Positions 51,923 through 59,227 of a DNA stretch of 64,000 nucleotides are shown here, piece after piece. Position 1 is the stretch's first letter. Each line of letters opens with the position of its first letter. The stretch spans positions 1 through 64,000 of the forward strand of contig NZ_JAGGNV010000034.1 of assembly GCF_018614955.1 (NCBI RefSeq), given 5' to 3'. The notes under the pieces were generated by a model. The model was not told where the DNA came from. It did no database searches and saw only the letters and a program-made list of their open reading frames with translations. Position numbers and translations under genes: made by a program. This DNA comes from Variovorax paradoxus. GTDB taxonomy: Bacteria; Pseudomonadota; Gammaproteobacteria; Burkholderiales; Burkholderiaceae_C.

Positions 51923-53160
51923 GTGCGCTCCCGCTCCGCGACCAGGCTGGCGTTGCCGGGCGTGACCGAGGCCGCGCTGCCGGGTGTGGCCTCGGGCGTC
52001 GCGCCGGGCCGCTGCGGCGAGACCGATGCGTCGAGGCGCACCTTGCCGCCGGGACGCACGTTCTGCTTGCCTTCGATGACCACCTGCTCGCCCGGCTCGA
52101 CGCCGCGCACCGCGACCTGCGTGCCGAAGCTGTGGAGCGTCTCGACCTTGCGGCGTGCGGCCGTCTTGTTGGCATCGATCACGTAGACCGAGCTGCCTTC
52201 GGCCAGCATCATGATCGCGGCCGCCGGCACCACCGTGGCGCCCTCGATGGTGCGCACCGTGACGCGGGTCTCGACGAACTGGCCGGGCCAGAGGCCCTGA
52301 TCGGCGTTGTCGAACACCGCCTTGGCGCGCACCGTGCCGATCAGCGGGTCGACCGTGTTGTCGACGAAATTCAGCGCGCCCTTCATCGGCGCCTTGCGCC
52401 CGGCGACGAGCGCCTCGACCGGCGTGTGCGAACGGGCCGCGGCCAGCAGGTCCTGCAGCTTTCCTTCGGGCACCGGGAAGCTCACCGCGATCGGGTCGAG
52501 CTGCGTGATCGTGACCAGCGACAGGCTGGGCTGCACCAGCGTGCCTGGATAGATGTTGACGGCGCCGATGCGCCCGGCGATCGGCGCGCGCAGCGTCGCA
52601 TAGCCCAGCGCCACCTGCGCCGATTGCACCGCCGCGCGGTCGGCCGCCACCGCGGCGCGCTGCGCCTCGAGCTGCGACAGCGTCGCGTCGGCCGCGGCCT
52701 TGGCGATGAAGTTTTGCGCCACCAGTTCCTGGCTGCGCTTGTACTGGCGTTCGAGATCGGCCAGCGTGGCCTCGTCCCTCTGCTGCTGCGCGCGCGCCTT
52801 GGCGAGGTTGGCCTGGTCGGGACGGTCGTCGAGCGTGAAGAGCAATTGGCCCTCCTTCACGAACTGCCCTTCCTTCACATGCACCTCGCGCACCGTGTTG
52901 GTCACCTGCGGGCGCAGGTCCACGCTGTTGAGAGAGACCACGCTGCCATTGACCTGCACCGTGACCGGCACGTCCTGCCGCTGCGCCGCTGCCAGCGTGA
53001 CCAGCGCCACCGCGCCACCGTTGGGCGCCGCACCCTTGGCCGCGGTCGGCGCGCCGGCTTCCGAGGCGCTGCGCGTCTTGGCGCCGGACCACCACCAGGT
53101 GCCGGCTGCGGCGGCGACGATCAACACACCCGCAAAGGTGAGGACGAGGTTCTTCTTCAT
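51919..53160 (-). CDS. RND efflux adaptor (membrane fusion) protein
   Basis: A 413-residue periplasmic adaptor of the MdtA/AcrA type with an N-terminal membrane anchor (LVLTFAGVLIVAAAAGTWWW). Its lipoyl-type half motifs (VKEGQFVKEGQLLFTLDDRP and YATLRAPIAGRIGAVNIYPGTL) flank a coiled-coil hairpin (about residues 100-180), and a beta-barrel follows. It links the inner membrane pump to an outer membrane channel. The last 30 residues are Pro/Ala/Ser-rich. It is the first gene of the pump operon. Confidence 0.93.
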   Translation of the reverse strand: MKKNLVLTFAGVLIVAAAAGTWWWSGAKTRSASEAGAPTAAKGAAPNGGAVALVTLAAAQRQDVPVTVQVNGSVVSLNSVDLRPQVTNTVREVHVKEGQFVKEGQLLFTLDDRPDQANLAKARAQQQRDEATLADLERQYKRSQELVAQNFIAKAAADATLSQLEAQRAAVAADRAAVQSAQVALGYATLRAPIAGRIGAVNIYPGTLVQPSLSLVTITQLDPIAVSFPVPEGKLQDLLAAARSHTPVEALVAGRKAPMKGALNFVDNTVDPLIGTVRAKAVFDNADQGLWPGQFVETRVTVRTIEGATVVPAAAIMMLAEGSSVYVIDANKTAARRKVETLHSFGTQVAVRGVEPGEQVVIEGKQNVRPGGKVRLDASVSPQRPGATPEATPGSAASVTPGNASLVAERERT

Positions 53161-53330
53161 GGGGCGTATACGTTGGATCGTGGGCGGATCGCAGGCGCAG
53201 TGGGTGCACTTTTACCTGACAGCGACCATTGGAGCAGCGGCGTACTGCAAGAGTCCATCACCCCCGTAAAGATAAGTAAAGCGACCATGAAGGACCGTAC
53301 GCCAAGGCGCGGCTCCGGCGTGGGCCGGCA

Positions 53331-53359
53331 GGGAGCGGGCCGCTAGAATCCCCGCTCCC
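53331..53359. promoter_or_regulatory. Inverted repeat GGGAGCGGG-N11-CCCGCTCCC
   Basis: Perfect 9-base arms (53331-53339 and 53351-53359) lie in the gap upstream of the secreted protein gene at 53371, with TAGAAT between the arms (a -10-like element). It may be an operator or an RNA hairpin close to the ribosome binding region of that gene. Confidence 0.4.
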
Positions 53360-53370
53360 ACAGCCTCTGG

Positions 53371-53850
53371 ATGGACACCATGAACCGCTGCATCACCCCC
53401 TGGAATGCTCTCATTTTAGTAGCGCTCGGCGCCCTATCGGCGGCCGCCTGGGCCCAAGATGCGCCCGTGCCGCAAACCCAGAACGAAGCCGCCGCAGGCG
53501 GCCGCAACTTTCCCGTCGGCACGCTGCGCGGCCGGTTCATGGTGATGAATGCGCCCGAGATCCAGCTCGACGGCCAGCCCGAACGGCTCTCGCCGGGCGC
53601 GCGCATCCGCAGCGCCCAGCACATGCTGGTGATGCCGGCCTCCATCACCGGGCAGAACCTGCTGGTCAACTACACGCGCGACGCCGCCGGCCTGGTGCGC
53701 GAGGTCTGGATCCTCACGCCCGAGGAGGCGCAGGCCAAGCGCGAAACGGCGGAAAAGCCGCTCCTGAACTTCTGGCCCTTCGTGGCCGGCACCGGCCCGC
53801 GCGACGACGGCAAGACGCCGTTCGACCAGCTGCCCCGCTACGGGCAGTAA
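53371..53850 (+). CDS. Secreted hypothetical protein
   Basis: A 159-residue protein with a signal peptide (to about residue 29, ending AWAQ); ATG 53380 is an alternative start. The mature part has no family I recognise: GTLRGRFMVMNAPEIQLDG, LSPGARIRS and ITGQNLLVNYTRD suggest a small beta-rich periplasmic domain, and the tail is LNFWPF...TPFDQLPRYGQ. It is probably conserved in related comamonads, as the length and signal are typical of genus-conserved proteins, but this is a guess. It precedes miaB on the same strand by about 100 bases. Confidence 0.65.
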   Translation: MDTMNRCITPWNALILVALGALSAAAWAQDAPVPQTQNEAAAGGRNFPVGTLRGRFMVMNAPEIQLDGQPERLSPGARIRSAQHMLVMPASITGQNLLVNYTRDAAGLVREVWILTPEEAQAKRETAEKPLLNFWPFVAGTGPRDDGKTPFDQLPRYGQ

Positions 53851-53947
53851 GGCGGCCGCCTTCGACGCCAGGGCCCGGCCGCATCGCCGCCGGCCAGGCG
53901 CGCCATGACGACAGAGCCCAGCCAACCGGACCTCACCGGGAGCACCC

Positions 53948-55318
53948 ATGACCCCCAAAGTTTTCATCAAGACCTTCGGCTGCCAGATGAACGAGTACGA
54001 CTCGGACAAGATGGCCGACGTGCTGCACGCCGCCCAGGGCTACGAGCCGACCACCAACGTGGAGGAGGCCGACCTGATCCTCTTCAACACCTGCTCGGTG
54101 CGCGAGAAGGCGCAGGAGAAGGTGTTCTCCGACCTGGGCCGCGTCAAGCACCTCAAAGCCCGCGGCGTGAAGATCGGCGTCGGCGGCTGCGTGGCGAGCC
54201 AGGAAGGCGCGGCCATCATCGCGCGCGCGCCCTACGTCGACGTGGTCTTCGGCCCGCAGACGCTGCACCGCCTGCCCGAGATGCTGAACCAGCGCGAGCG
54301 CGAGGGCCGGCCGCAGGTCGACATCAGCTTCCCCGAGATCGAGAAGTTCGACCACCTGCCGCCGGCGCGTGTCGAGGGCGTGACCGCCTTCGTCTCGATC
54401 ATGGAAGGCTGCTCCAAGTACTGCAGCTACTGCGTGGTGCCCTACACGCGCGGCGAGGAAGTGAACCGCCCGCTCGACGATGTGCTGGTCGAGATCGCGG
54501 GCCTGGCCGACCAGGGCGTGCGCGAGGTCACGCTCCTGGGCCAGAACGTCAATGCCTACCGCGGCCGGATGGGCGACACGGCGGAGGTCGCCGACTTCGC
54601 GCTCTTGATCGAGTACATCGCCGAGATTCCCGGCATCGAGCGCATCCGCTACACCACCAGCCACCCGAACGAGTTCACGCCGCGGCTGATCGAGGCCTAT
54701 GCCCGCGTGCCGCAGCTCGTCGGCCACCTGCACCTGCCGGTGCAGCACGGCAGCGACCGCATCCTGATGGCGATGAAGCGCGGCTATACGGCGATGGAAT
54801 ACAAGAGCACGGTGCGCAAGCTGCGCGCCATCCGCCCCGGCCTTTCGCTCAGCAGCGATTTCATCGTCGGCTTTCCGGGCGAGACCGATGCCGACTTCGA
54901 CAAGATGATGAAGCTGATCGACGACCTCGAGTTCGACAACAGCTTCAGCTTCATCTTCAGCCCGCGCCCGGGCACCCCGGCGGCCGCTCTGCCGGACGAC
55001 ACGCCGCATGCGGTCAAGCTCGCGCGGCTGCAGCGCCTGCAGGCCGCGATCGACGGCAACGTCAAGCGCTTCGGCGAAAGCCGCGTCGGCACCGTGCAGC
55101 GCGTGCTGGTCGAAGGGCCCTCGCGCAAGGACGCCCACGAGCTCATGGGCCGCACCGAGTGCAACCGCGTGGTCAATTTCGAAGGCGATGCGCGGCTGGT
55201 CGGCCGCATGGTCGACGTGCGCATCACGCGCTCGCTGGCCTACACGCTGCGCGGCGAGGTCCAGACCGCCGAATCGTCCCAGGCATCGGCCCGCGAAGCC
55301 GCGGTGCCGGCGGCCTGA
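53948..55318 (+). CDS. miaB: tRNA-2-methylthio-N6-dimethylallyladenosine synthase
   Basis: Radical-SAM enzyme that adds the methylthio group to i6A37 of tRNAs. The 456 residues include the UPF0004 domain cysteines (FGCQMN, FNTCSVRE, GGCVA), the radical-SAM cluster motif (GCSKYCSYC near residue 157) and a C-terminal TRAM domain (about 385-440). The start MTPKVFIKTFGCQMN is the family start. Its stop overlaps the ATG of the histidine kinase gene by one base. Confidence 0.97.
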   Translation: MTPKVFIKTFGCQMNEYDSDKMADVLHAAQGYEPTTNVEEADLILFNTCSVREKAQEKVFSDLGRVKHLKARGVKIGVGGCVASQEGAAIIARAPYVDVVFGPQTLHRLPEMLNQREREGRPQVDISFPEIEKFDHLPPARVEGVTAFVSIMEGCSKYCSYCVVPYTRGEEVNRPLDDVLVEIAGLADQGVREVTLLGQNVNAYRGRMGDTAEVADFALLIEYIAEIPGIERIRYTTSHPNEFTPRLIEAYARVPQLVGHLHLPVQHGSDRILMAMKRGYTAMEYKSTVRKLRAIRPGLSLSSDFIVGFPGETDADFDKMMKLIDDLEFDNSFSFIFSPRPGTPAAALPDDTPHAVKLARLQRLQAAIDGNVKRFGESRVGTVQRVLVEGPSRKDAHELMGRTECNRVVNFEGDARLVGRMVDVRITRSLAYTLRGEVQTAESSQASAREAAVPAA

Positions 55319-56745
55319 TGGCGAAACTGACGTCGGCGCGCGGCTCGTTCCGGCAGCTGCTGCTGTTCGCGTTCCTGCTGATCACGGCGCTCCTCGTGGG
55401 CGTCGCGCTGCGTTCGGTGTTCCAGTACGACGCGCTGATGACGCAAAGCCGCGACGCGGCGGCGCGCGCCCTCACGCTGTCGGGTGCGGCGCAATCGCTG
55501 GCCGAGCGCAGCGCCGCCATGGAACGCGCGGGGCGCCAGTCGCTGGTGCTCAACGATGCGGTGCTGCGCCGCCGCTTCGACGAGGCCGCGCGCGACGCCC
55601 GCCACGTGCTCGATCGCCTCGGCGGCAACGGGCTGCCGTCGTCCGGCCCCGACCAGTGGCGGGCGCAGATGGGCGTGATCGACGGGCTGATGAGCGGCGC
55701 GCCCGAAACCGCGCTCGCGCGCGAGAGTTCGATGGCAATGCAGTTCCGCGACCTCGATGCGCTGAACACCAACATCGCGCAGCAGGTCCAGTTCCTGATC
55801 GAGACGCAGAACAACGCGCTCGCTCAACGCATCGAGAACGCGCGCCGGCGCCTGATGCGCGAGGTGCTGGCCGCCAGCGCGCTGGCGGTGTCGCTTGCGC
55901 TCGCCTTCGGCATCTGGCTGGCGCGGCCCTTCAAGCGGCTGGAGCGCGCCATCGTCGGGCTGGGGGAGAATCGGCTCGACGAGCCGATCGACATCCGCGG
56001 CCCGGCCGACGTGCGCCGCGTATCGCAGCAGCTCGAATGGCTGCGGCTGCGGCTCACCGAGCTGGACGCCGACAAGGCACGCTTCCTGCGTCACGTGTCG
56101 CATGAGCTCAAGACCCCGCTGGCTGCGCTGCGCGAAGGCGTCTCGCTGCTGGAAGACGGCGTGACCGGCGCCCTCAACCCGGCACAGCGCGAGGTCGCGC
56201 AGATCCTGCAGCAGAACACCATCGCGCTGCAGGGACAGATCGAGGCCTTGCTGCGCTTCAATGCGGCGGCCTTCGAGGCGCGCGAGCTGCGCCGCCAGCG
56301 CACGCCGCTGCTGCCGCTGATCGAGGAACAGATCGAGGCCCAGCGCCTGCAGTGGCAAGCCAACGGCCTCACGGTGCGCGCCGAGGGCGAGCCGATCGCG
56401 GTGGTGGTGGACCCGGTGAAGCTGGGCACCGCGCTGGCCAACCTGCTGTCGAACGCGATCCGTTTTTCGACCCGCGGCGGCACCATCGCGATCGCCGTCT
56501 CGAGCACGGCCGACACCGCGCGCATCGACATCGAGGATGCCGGCCCAGGCATCGCCGAGGGCGATCGCGACCGCATCTTCGAACCTTTCTTCCGCGGCGA
56601 GCGGCAACCCCAGCATTCGGTCAAGGGCACCGGCATCGGGCTGTCGATCGTGCAGGAGTACATTGCGGCTCATGGCGGCCGCATCACGCTGCTGCCGGAG
56701 GGGCCCGGCGCACGCTTCCGCATCGAACTGCCGCGCTCCGCCTGA
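55318..56745 (+). CDS. glrK: Sensor histidine kinase, GlrK/QseE-like
   Basis: A 475-residue inner membrane kinase. Order: a membrane helix (about residues 12-32), a periplasmic sensor part (about 33-180), a second membrane helix (about 183-203), HAMP, a dimerisation domain with the phospho-acceptor His in FLRHVSHELKTPLAAL (about residue 263) and an ATPase domain (NLLSNAI, DAGPGIAE, KGTGIGLSIVQEYI). The gene order with a lipoprotein and a GlrR-type regulator matches E. coli glrK-qseG-glrR. The signal is unknown in this group. It starts on the miaB stop (TGATG). Confidence 0.88.
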   Translation: MAKLTSARGSFRQLLLFAFLLITALLVGVALRSVFQYDALMTQSRDAAARALTLSGAAQSLAERSAAMERAGRQSLVLNDAVLRRRFDEAARDARHVLDRLGGNGLPSSGPDQWRAQMGVIDGLMSGAPETALARESSMAMQFRDLDALNTNIAQQVQFLIETQNNALAQRIENARRRLMREVLAASALAVSLALAFGIWLARPFKRLERAIVGLGENRLDEPIDIRGPADVRRVSQQLEWLRLRLTELDADKARFLRHVSHELKTPLAALREGVSLLEDGVTGALNPAQREVAQILQQNTIALQGQIEALLRFNAAAFEARELRRQRTPLLPLIEEQIEAQRLQWQANGLTVRAEGEPIAVVVDPVKLGTALANLLSNAIRFSTRGGTIAIAVSSTADTARIDIEDAGPGIAEGDRDRIFEPFFRGERQPQHSVKGTGIGLSIVQEYIAAHGGRITLLPEGPGARFRIELPRSA

Positions 56746-56775
56746 ACTCCGCCGCTCACGCGCTACTTCCGACCC

Positions 56776-57432
56776 ATGCTTTTCTCTCAGATCGTCCGCA
56801 GATCCGCTTTCGTCATGACGATCGTCGTGCCGATGCTGCTCGCCGCGTGCAGCGCACCTCCCAAGCCGCCGCCCGAAGCCGTCGCCGTGGTGCCGGCGCC
56901 GCCGCCGCCCGTCATGCCCGTCGAAGCCGAGCCGATGGCTCCGGCCACGCAGCCAGCCCTGGTGTTCACCCAGCTCACGCAAGGCCCGGTGGCGGCCCTG
57001 CTCGCCTACGCAGACAGGGTGCGACCGCTCGGCGGCAACGAACTCGCGGCCGAACTCGCGCGCCTCGGCGAGCCCGGCGACGCACCCCTGTCGCAGATGC
57101 AGGTCGCGCTGGTTCTGGCGCAGACCCGCGTTCCGGCCGACCTCGTACGCGCCATCGGTCTGATGCAGCGCGTGGCCACCAACCCTTCGGCCGATGCCCA
57201 GCCCTTGCAGCCGCTGGCGCGCGCGCTCGCTGCCCGCTACCAGGAACAGCGCCGCGTCGAGGACGACCGCGAACGGCAGGCCCAGCAGTTGCGCGACAGC
57301 CAGCGGCGCATCGAACAGTTGAACGACCGCATCGAGGCGCTGCGCGCGATCGAGCGCAGCTTCGCGCGGCCCAACAGCCCTCCAGCGCCGCCGCCGGCCC
57401 CCCCGCCTGGCGGCACGAAGCCGGCACCATGA
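56776..57432 (+). CDS. QseG/YfhG-like lipoprotein
   Basis: A 218-residue lipoprotein with a lipobox (LLAAC, Cys near residue 25), a Pro-rich stretch after it (about 28-60), a helical region (about 65-150) and a coiled-coil-like end (YQEQRRVEDDRERQAQQLRDS, RRIEQLNDRIEAL). The tail is Pro-rich. Sequence similarity to E. coli QseG is low by eye; the call rests on its place between the kinase and the GlrR gene. In E. coli QseG interacts with the kinase and modulates it. The gene overlaps glrR (ATGA). Confidence 0.68.
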   Translation: MLFSQIVRRSAFVMTIVVPMLLAACSAPPKPPPEAVAVVPAPPPPVMPVEAEPMAPATQPALVFTQLTQGPVAALLAYADRVRPLGGNELAAELARLGEPGDAPLSQMQVALVLAQTRVPADLVRAIGLMQRVATNPSADAQPLQPLARALAARYQEQRRVEDDRERQAQQLRDSQRRIEQLNDRIEALRAIERSFARPNSPPAPPPAPPPGGTKPAP

Positions 57433-58835
57433 GCAACAGCAGCAGCGGCGCCCGCCTCCTCGTCGTCGACGACGACGCCGACATGCTGCGCCTGCTGTCG
57501 ATGCGGCTCACCGGGGCCGGCTACCAGGTCACGGCCGTGACCTCGGCGGAATCGGCGCTGACGCAGCTCGAGATCGAGCATCCGCAGATGGTCCTGAGCG
57601 ACGTGCGGCTGCCGGGCCGCGACGGCCTGGCGCTGTTCGACGAGATCCGCAAGCGCCATCCGACGCTGCCGGTGATCCTGCTGACCGCGCACGGCACCAT
57701 TCCCGACGCGGTCGAAGCCACGGCGCGCGGCGTCTTCACCTACCTGACCAAGCCCTACGACGCGCGCGAGCTGCTCGACAAGATCGCCCAGGCGCTGGCG
57801 CTCGGCGCGCCGGCAACCGGCGGCGGCAAGGGCGGCGACGAGAGCTGGCGCTCGGAGATCGTGAGCCGGAGCAACCGCATGTCCGAGCTCCTGGCCGAGG
57901 CGCGCATGGTGGCCAGGTCGGACGCCAGCGTGCTGCTGCGCGGCGACAGCGGCGCCGGCAAGGAACTGCTGGCGCGTGCCATCCACCGCGCCAGCGCGCG
58001 TGCCGACAAGCCCTTCGTGGCGGTCAATTGCGGGGCCATCCCCGAGGCGCTGCTGGAGTCGGAGCTCTTCGGCCACATGAAGGGCGCCTTCACCGATGCG
58101 GTCGCCAACCACAAGGGCCTGTTCCAGCAGGCCGACGGCGGCACGCTGCTGCTCGACGAGATCGGCGACATGCCGCCGGCCCTGCAAGTCAAGCTGCTGC
58201 GGGTGCTGCAGGAGCGCGCGGTGCGGCCGGTGGGCGCGACCCAGTCGATCACGGTCGACGTGCGGATCATCTCCGCCACCCACCGCGATCTCGATGCAGC
58301 CATGGAAGCCGGGCAGTTCCGGGAAGATCTCTATTACCGGCTCAACGTGGTCACGCTGAACCTGCCGACGCTCGCGGCGCGGCGCGAAGACATTCCGCTT
58401 CTGGCCAACCATTTCCTCCAGCGGCTCTCGACCAAGTACGGCAAGCGCCTCTCCGGCTTCGCGCCCGAGGCGCTGAAGGCGCTGACCACCGCCTCCTGGC
58501 CGGGCAACGTGCGGCAGCTGTTCAACGTGGTCGAGCAGGTCTGCGCGCTTTCGAGCTCGCCGCTGATCCCGCTGGCGCTGGTGCAGCGCGCACTTCGCGT
58601 GCCCAGCGTCGAGGTCCAGACCTACGCCGAGGCCAAGCAGCGCTTCGAGCGCGATTACCTGGTCGGCCTGCTCAAGCTGACCGACGGCAACGTGGCCGAC
58701 GCGGCGCGCCTGGCGGACCGCAACCGCACCGAGTTCTACCGGCTGCTGCAGAAGCACGAACTCACGCCCGGCCACTTCAAGGCCGACGCGGCGTCGCCCG
58801 GCGGCGATCCTGTCGCCGACGAGCGACGCAGCTAA
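57429..58835 (+). CDS. glrR: Sigma-54-dependent response regulator, GlrR/QseF-like
   Basis: A 468-residue protein. Receiver domain (about residues 8-125; phospho-acceptor Asp in LSDVRLPGRDG), AAA+ domain (about 145-385; Walker A GDSGAGKE, Walker B DEIGD) and a C-terminal helix-turn-helix (GNVADAARLADRNRTEFYRLL). The sigma-54 contact loop reads GAFTDA where the consensus and E. coli GlrR have GAFTGA. In E. coli GlrR activates glmY and rpoE. A sigma-54 promoter and a matching TGTC-N10-GACA site lie just after this gene, before opgH. Confidence 0.93.
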   Translation: MSNSSSGARLLVVDDDADMLRLLSMRLTGAGYQVTAVTSAESALTQLEIEHPQMVLSDVRLPGRDGLALFDEIRKRHPTLPVILLTAHGTIPDAVEATARGVFTYLTKPYDARELLDKIAQALALGAPATGGGKGGDESWRSEIVSRSNRMSELLAEARMVARSDASVLLRGDSGAGKELLARAIHRASARADKPFVAVNCGAIPEALLESELFGHMKGAFTDAVANHKGLFQQADGGTLLLDEIGDMPPALQVKLLRVLQERAVRPVGATQSITVDVRIISATHRDLDAAMEAGQFREDLYYRLNVVTLNLPTLAARREDIPLLANHFLQRLSTKYGKRLSGFAPEALKALTTASWPGNVRQLFNVVEQVCALSSSPLIPLALVQRALRVPSVEVQTYAEAKQRFERDYLVGLLKLTDGNVADAARLADRNRTEFYRLLQKHELTPGHFKADAASPGGDPVADERRS

Positions 58836-58877
58836 GTCGTTGATTCGATTGAACATCCCCAGGACGGCTCGAGGGCT

Positions 58878-58895
58878 TGTCGGGATTCGGCGACA
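58878..58895. promoter_or_regulatory. GlrR-type enhancer site TGTC-N10-GACA
   Basis: Exact match to the E. coli GlrR consensus as I recall it, TGTC (58878-58881) and GACA (58892-58895) with 10 bases between. It lies about 104 bases upstream of the sigma-54 -24 box. A TGAC-N10-GTCA pair (58917-58934) and a near match TGTC-N10-GACG (58811-58828, inside the glrR end) may be further sites. TTGTCG/CGACAA could instead be a hairpin in the glrR tail. Confidence 0.5.
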
Positions 58896-58989
58896 AATTC
58901 GGGGGTTTTGGAGCCCTGACGGGCTTCGCAGTCAGTCGAAAGGCCACCGAAGCGATCTAAGCGCTTGATCTGAAAGCGTTTTTCCATGC

Positions 58990-59004
58990 TGGCACAGGGT
59001 TTGC
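58990..59004 (+). promoter_or_regulatory. Sigma-54 promoter TGGCAC-N5-TTGC
   Basis: TGGCAC (58990-58995), AGGGT, TTGC (59001-59004): the GG at 58991-58992 and GC at 59003-59004 are 12 bases apart, as in -24/-12 promoters. Only one base differs from the TGGCACG-N4-TTGC consensus. The start of transcription would fall near 59015. The downstream gene is opgH, with a small frame between. Confidence 0.7.
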
Positions 59005-59016
59005 CCCTGTAAAGGC

Positions 59017-59220
59017 ATGACAGCACTCAACAGCCCATCTTTCGCACTGCGTCCGCAGCGCGACGGCCTGCGTCAAAAGCAGTTTTCCCTCTCGCGGCCC
59101 CGTGCCGTGGGACATTCGGCGGGCGCACTGGCCAACGCCGGCGGCGCTGCACCGGATTGCGTGTTCAAGCGCTTTCCGGCAATCGGCGACACGCCGTCCG
59201 TCCAGAAGCAACGGTGGTGA
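59017..59220 (+). CDS. Possible small ORF before opgH
   Basis: A 67-residue frame from ATG 59017 to TGA 59220, 7 bases before the opgH start. It would begin at or within 3 bases of the sigma-54 transcription start, so if translated it would be leaderless. The peptide is basic, rich in Ala, Arg and Gln, without signal peptide or family motif (begins MTALNSPSFALRPQRDGLR). It may be an upstream ORF coupled to opgH or just a chance frame in high-GC DNA. Confidence 0.3.
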   Translation: MTALNSPSFALRPQRDGLRQKQFSLSRPRAVGHSAGALANAGGAAPDCVFKRFPAIGDTPSVQKQRW

Positions 59221-59227
59221 GTCGCAT

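Larger units (their letters stand above)
58836..59016. other. Regulatory gap between glrR and opgH
   Basis: Gene-free region holding the sigma-54 promoter and the proposed GlrR sites. No strong rho-independent terminator is visible for glrR, so read-through into opgH is possible. The stretch continues with a short frame (59017-59220) before opgH. Confidence 0.5.

Noticed and set aside
48527..52186. 1219-codon plus-strand frame opposite the RND pump
   Set aside because: Asp/His/Arg-rich shadow; the minus strand has a full-length RND permease and adaptor.
58877..58908. TTGTCG/CGACAA hairpin as terminator of glrR
   Set aside because: The stem is only 6 bases and is followed by ATTCGGGGG rather than a T-run; the exact GlrR-type spacing is a better explanation.
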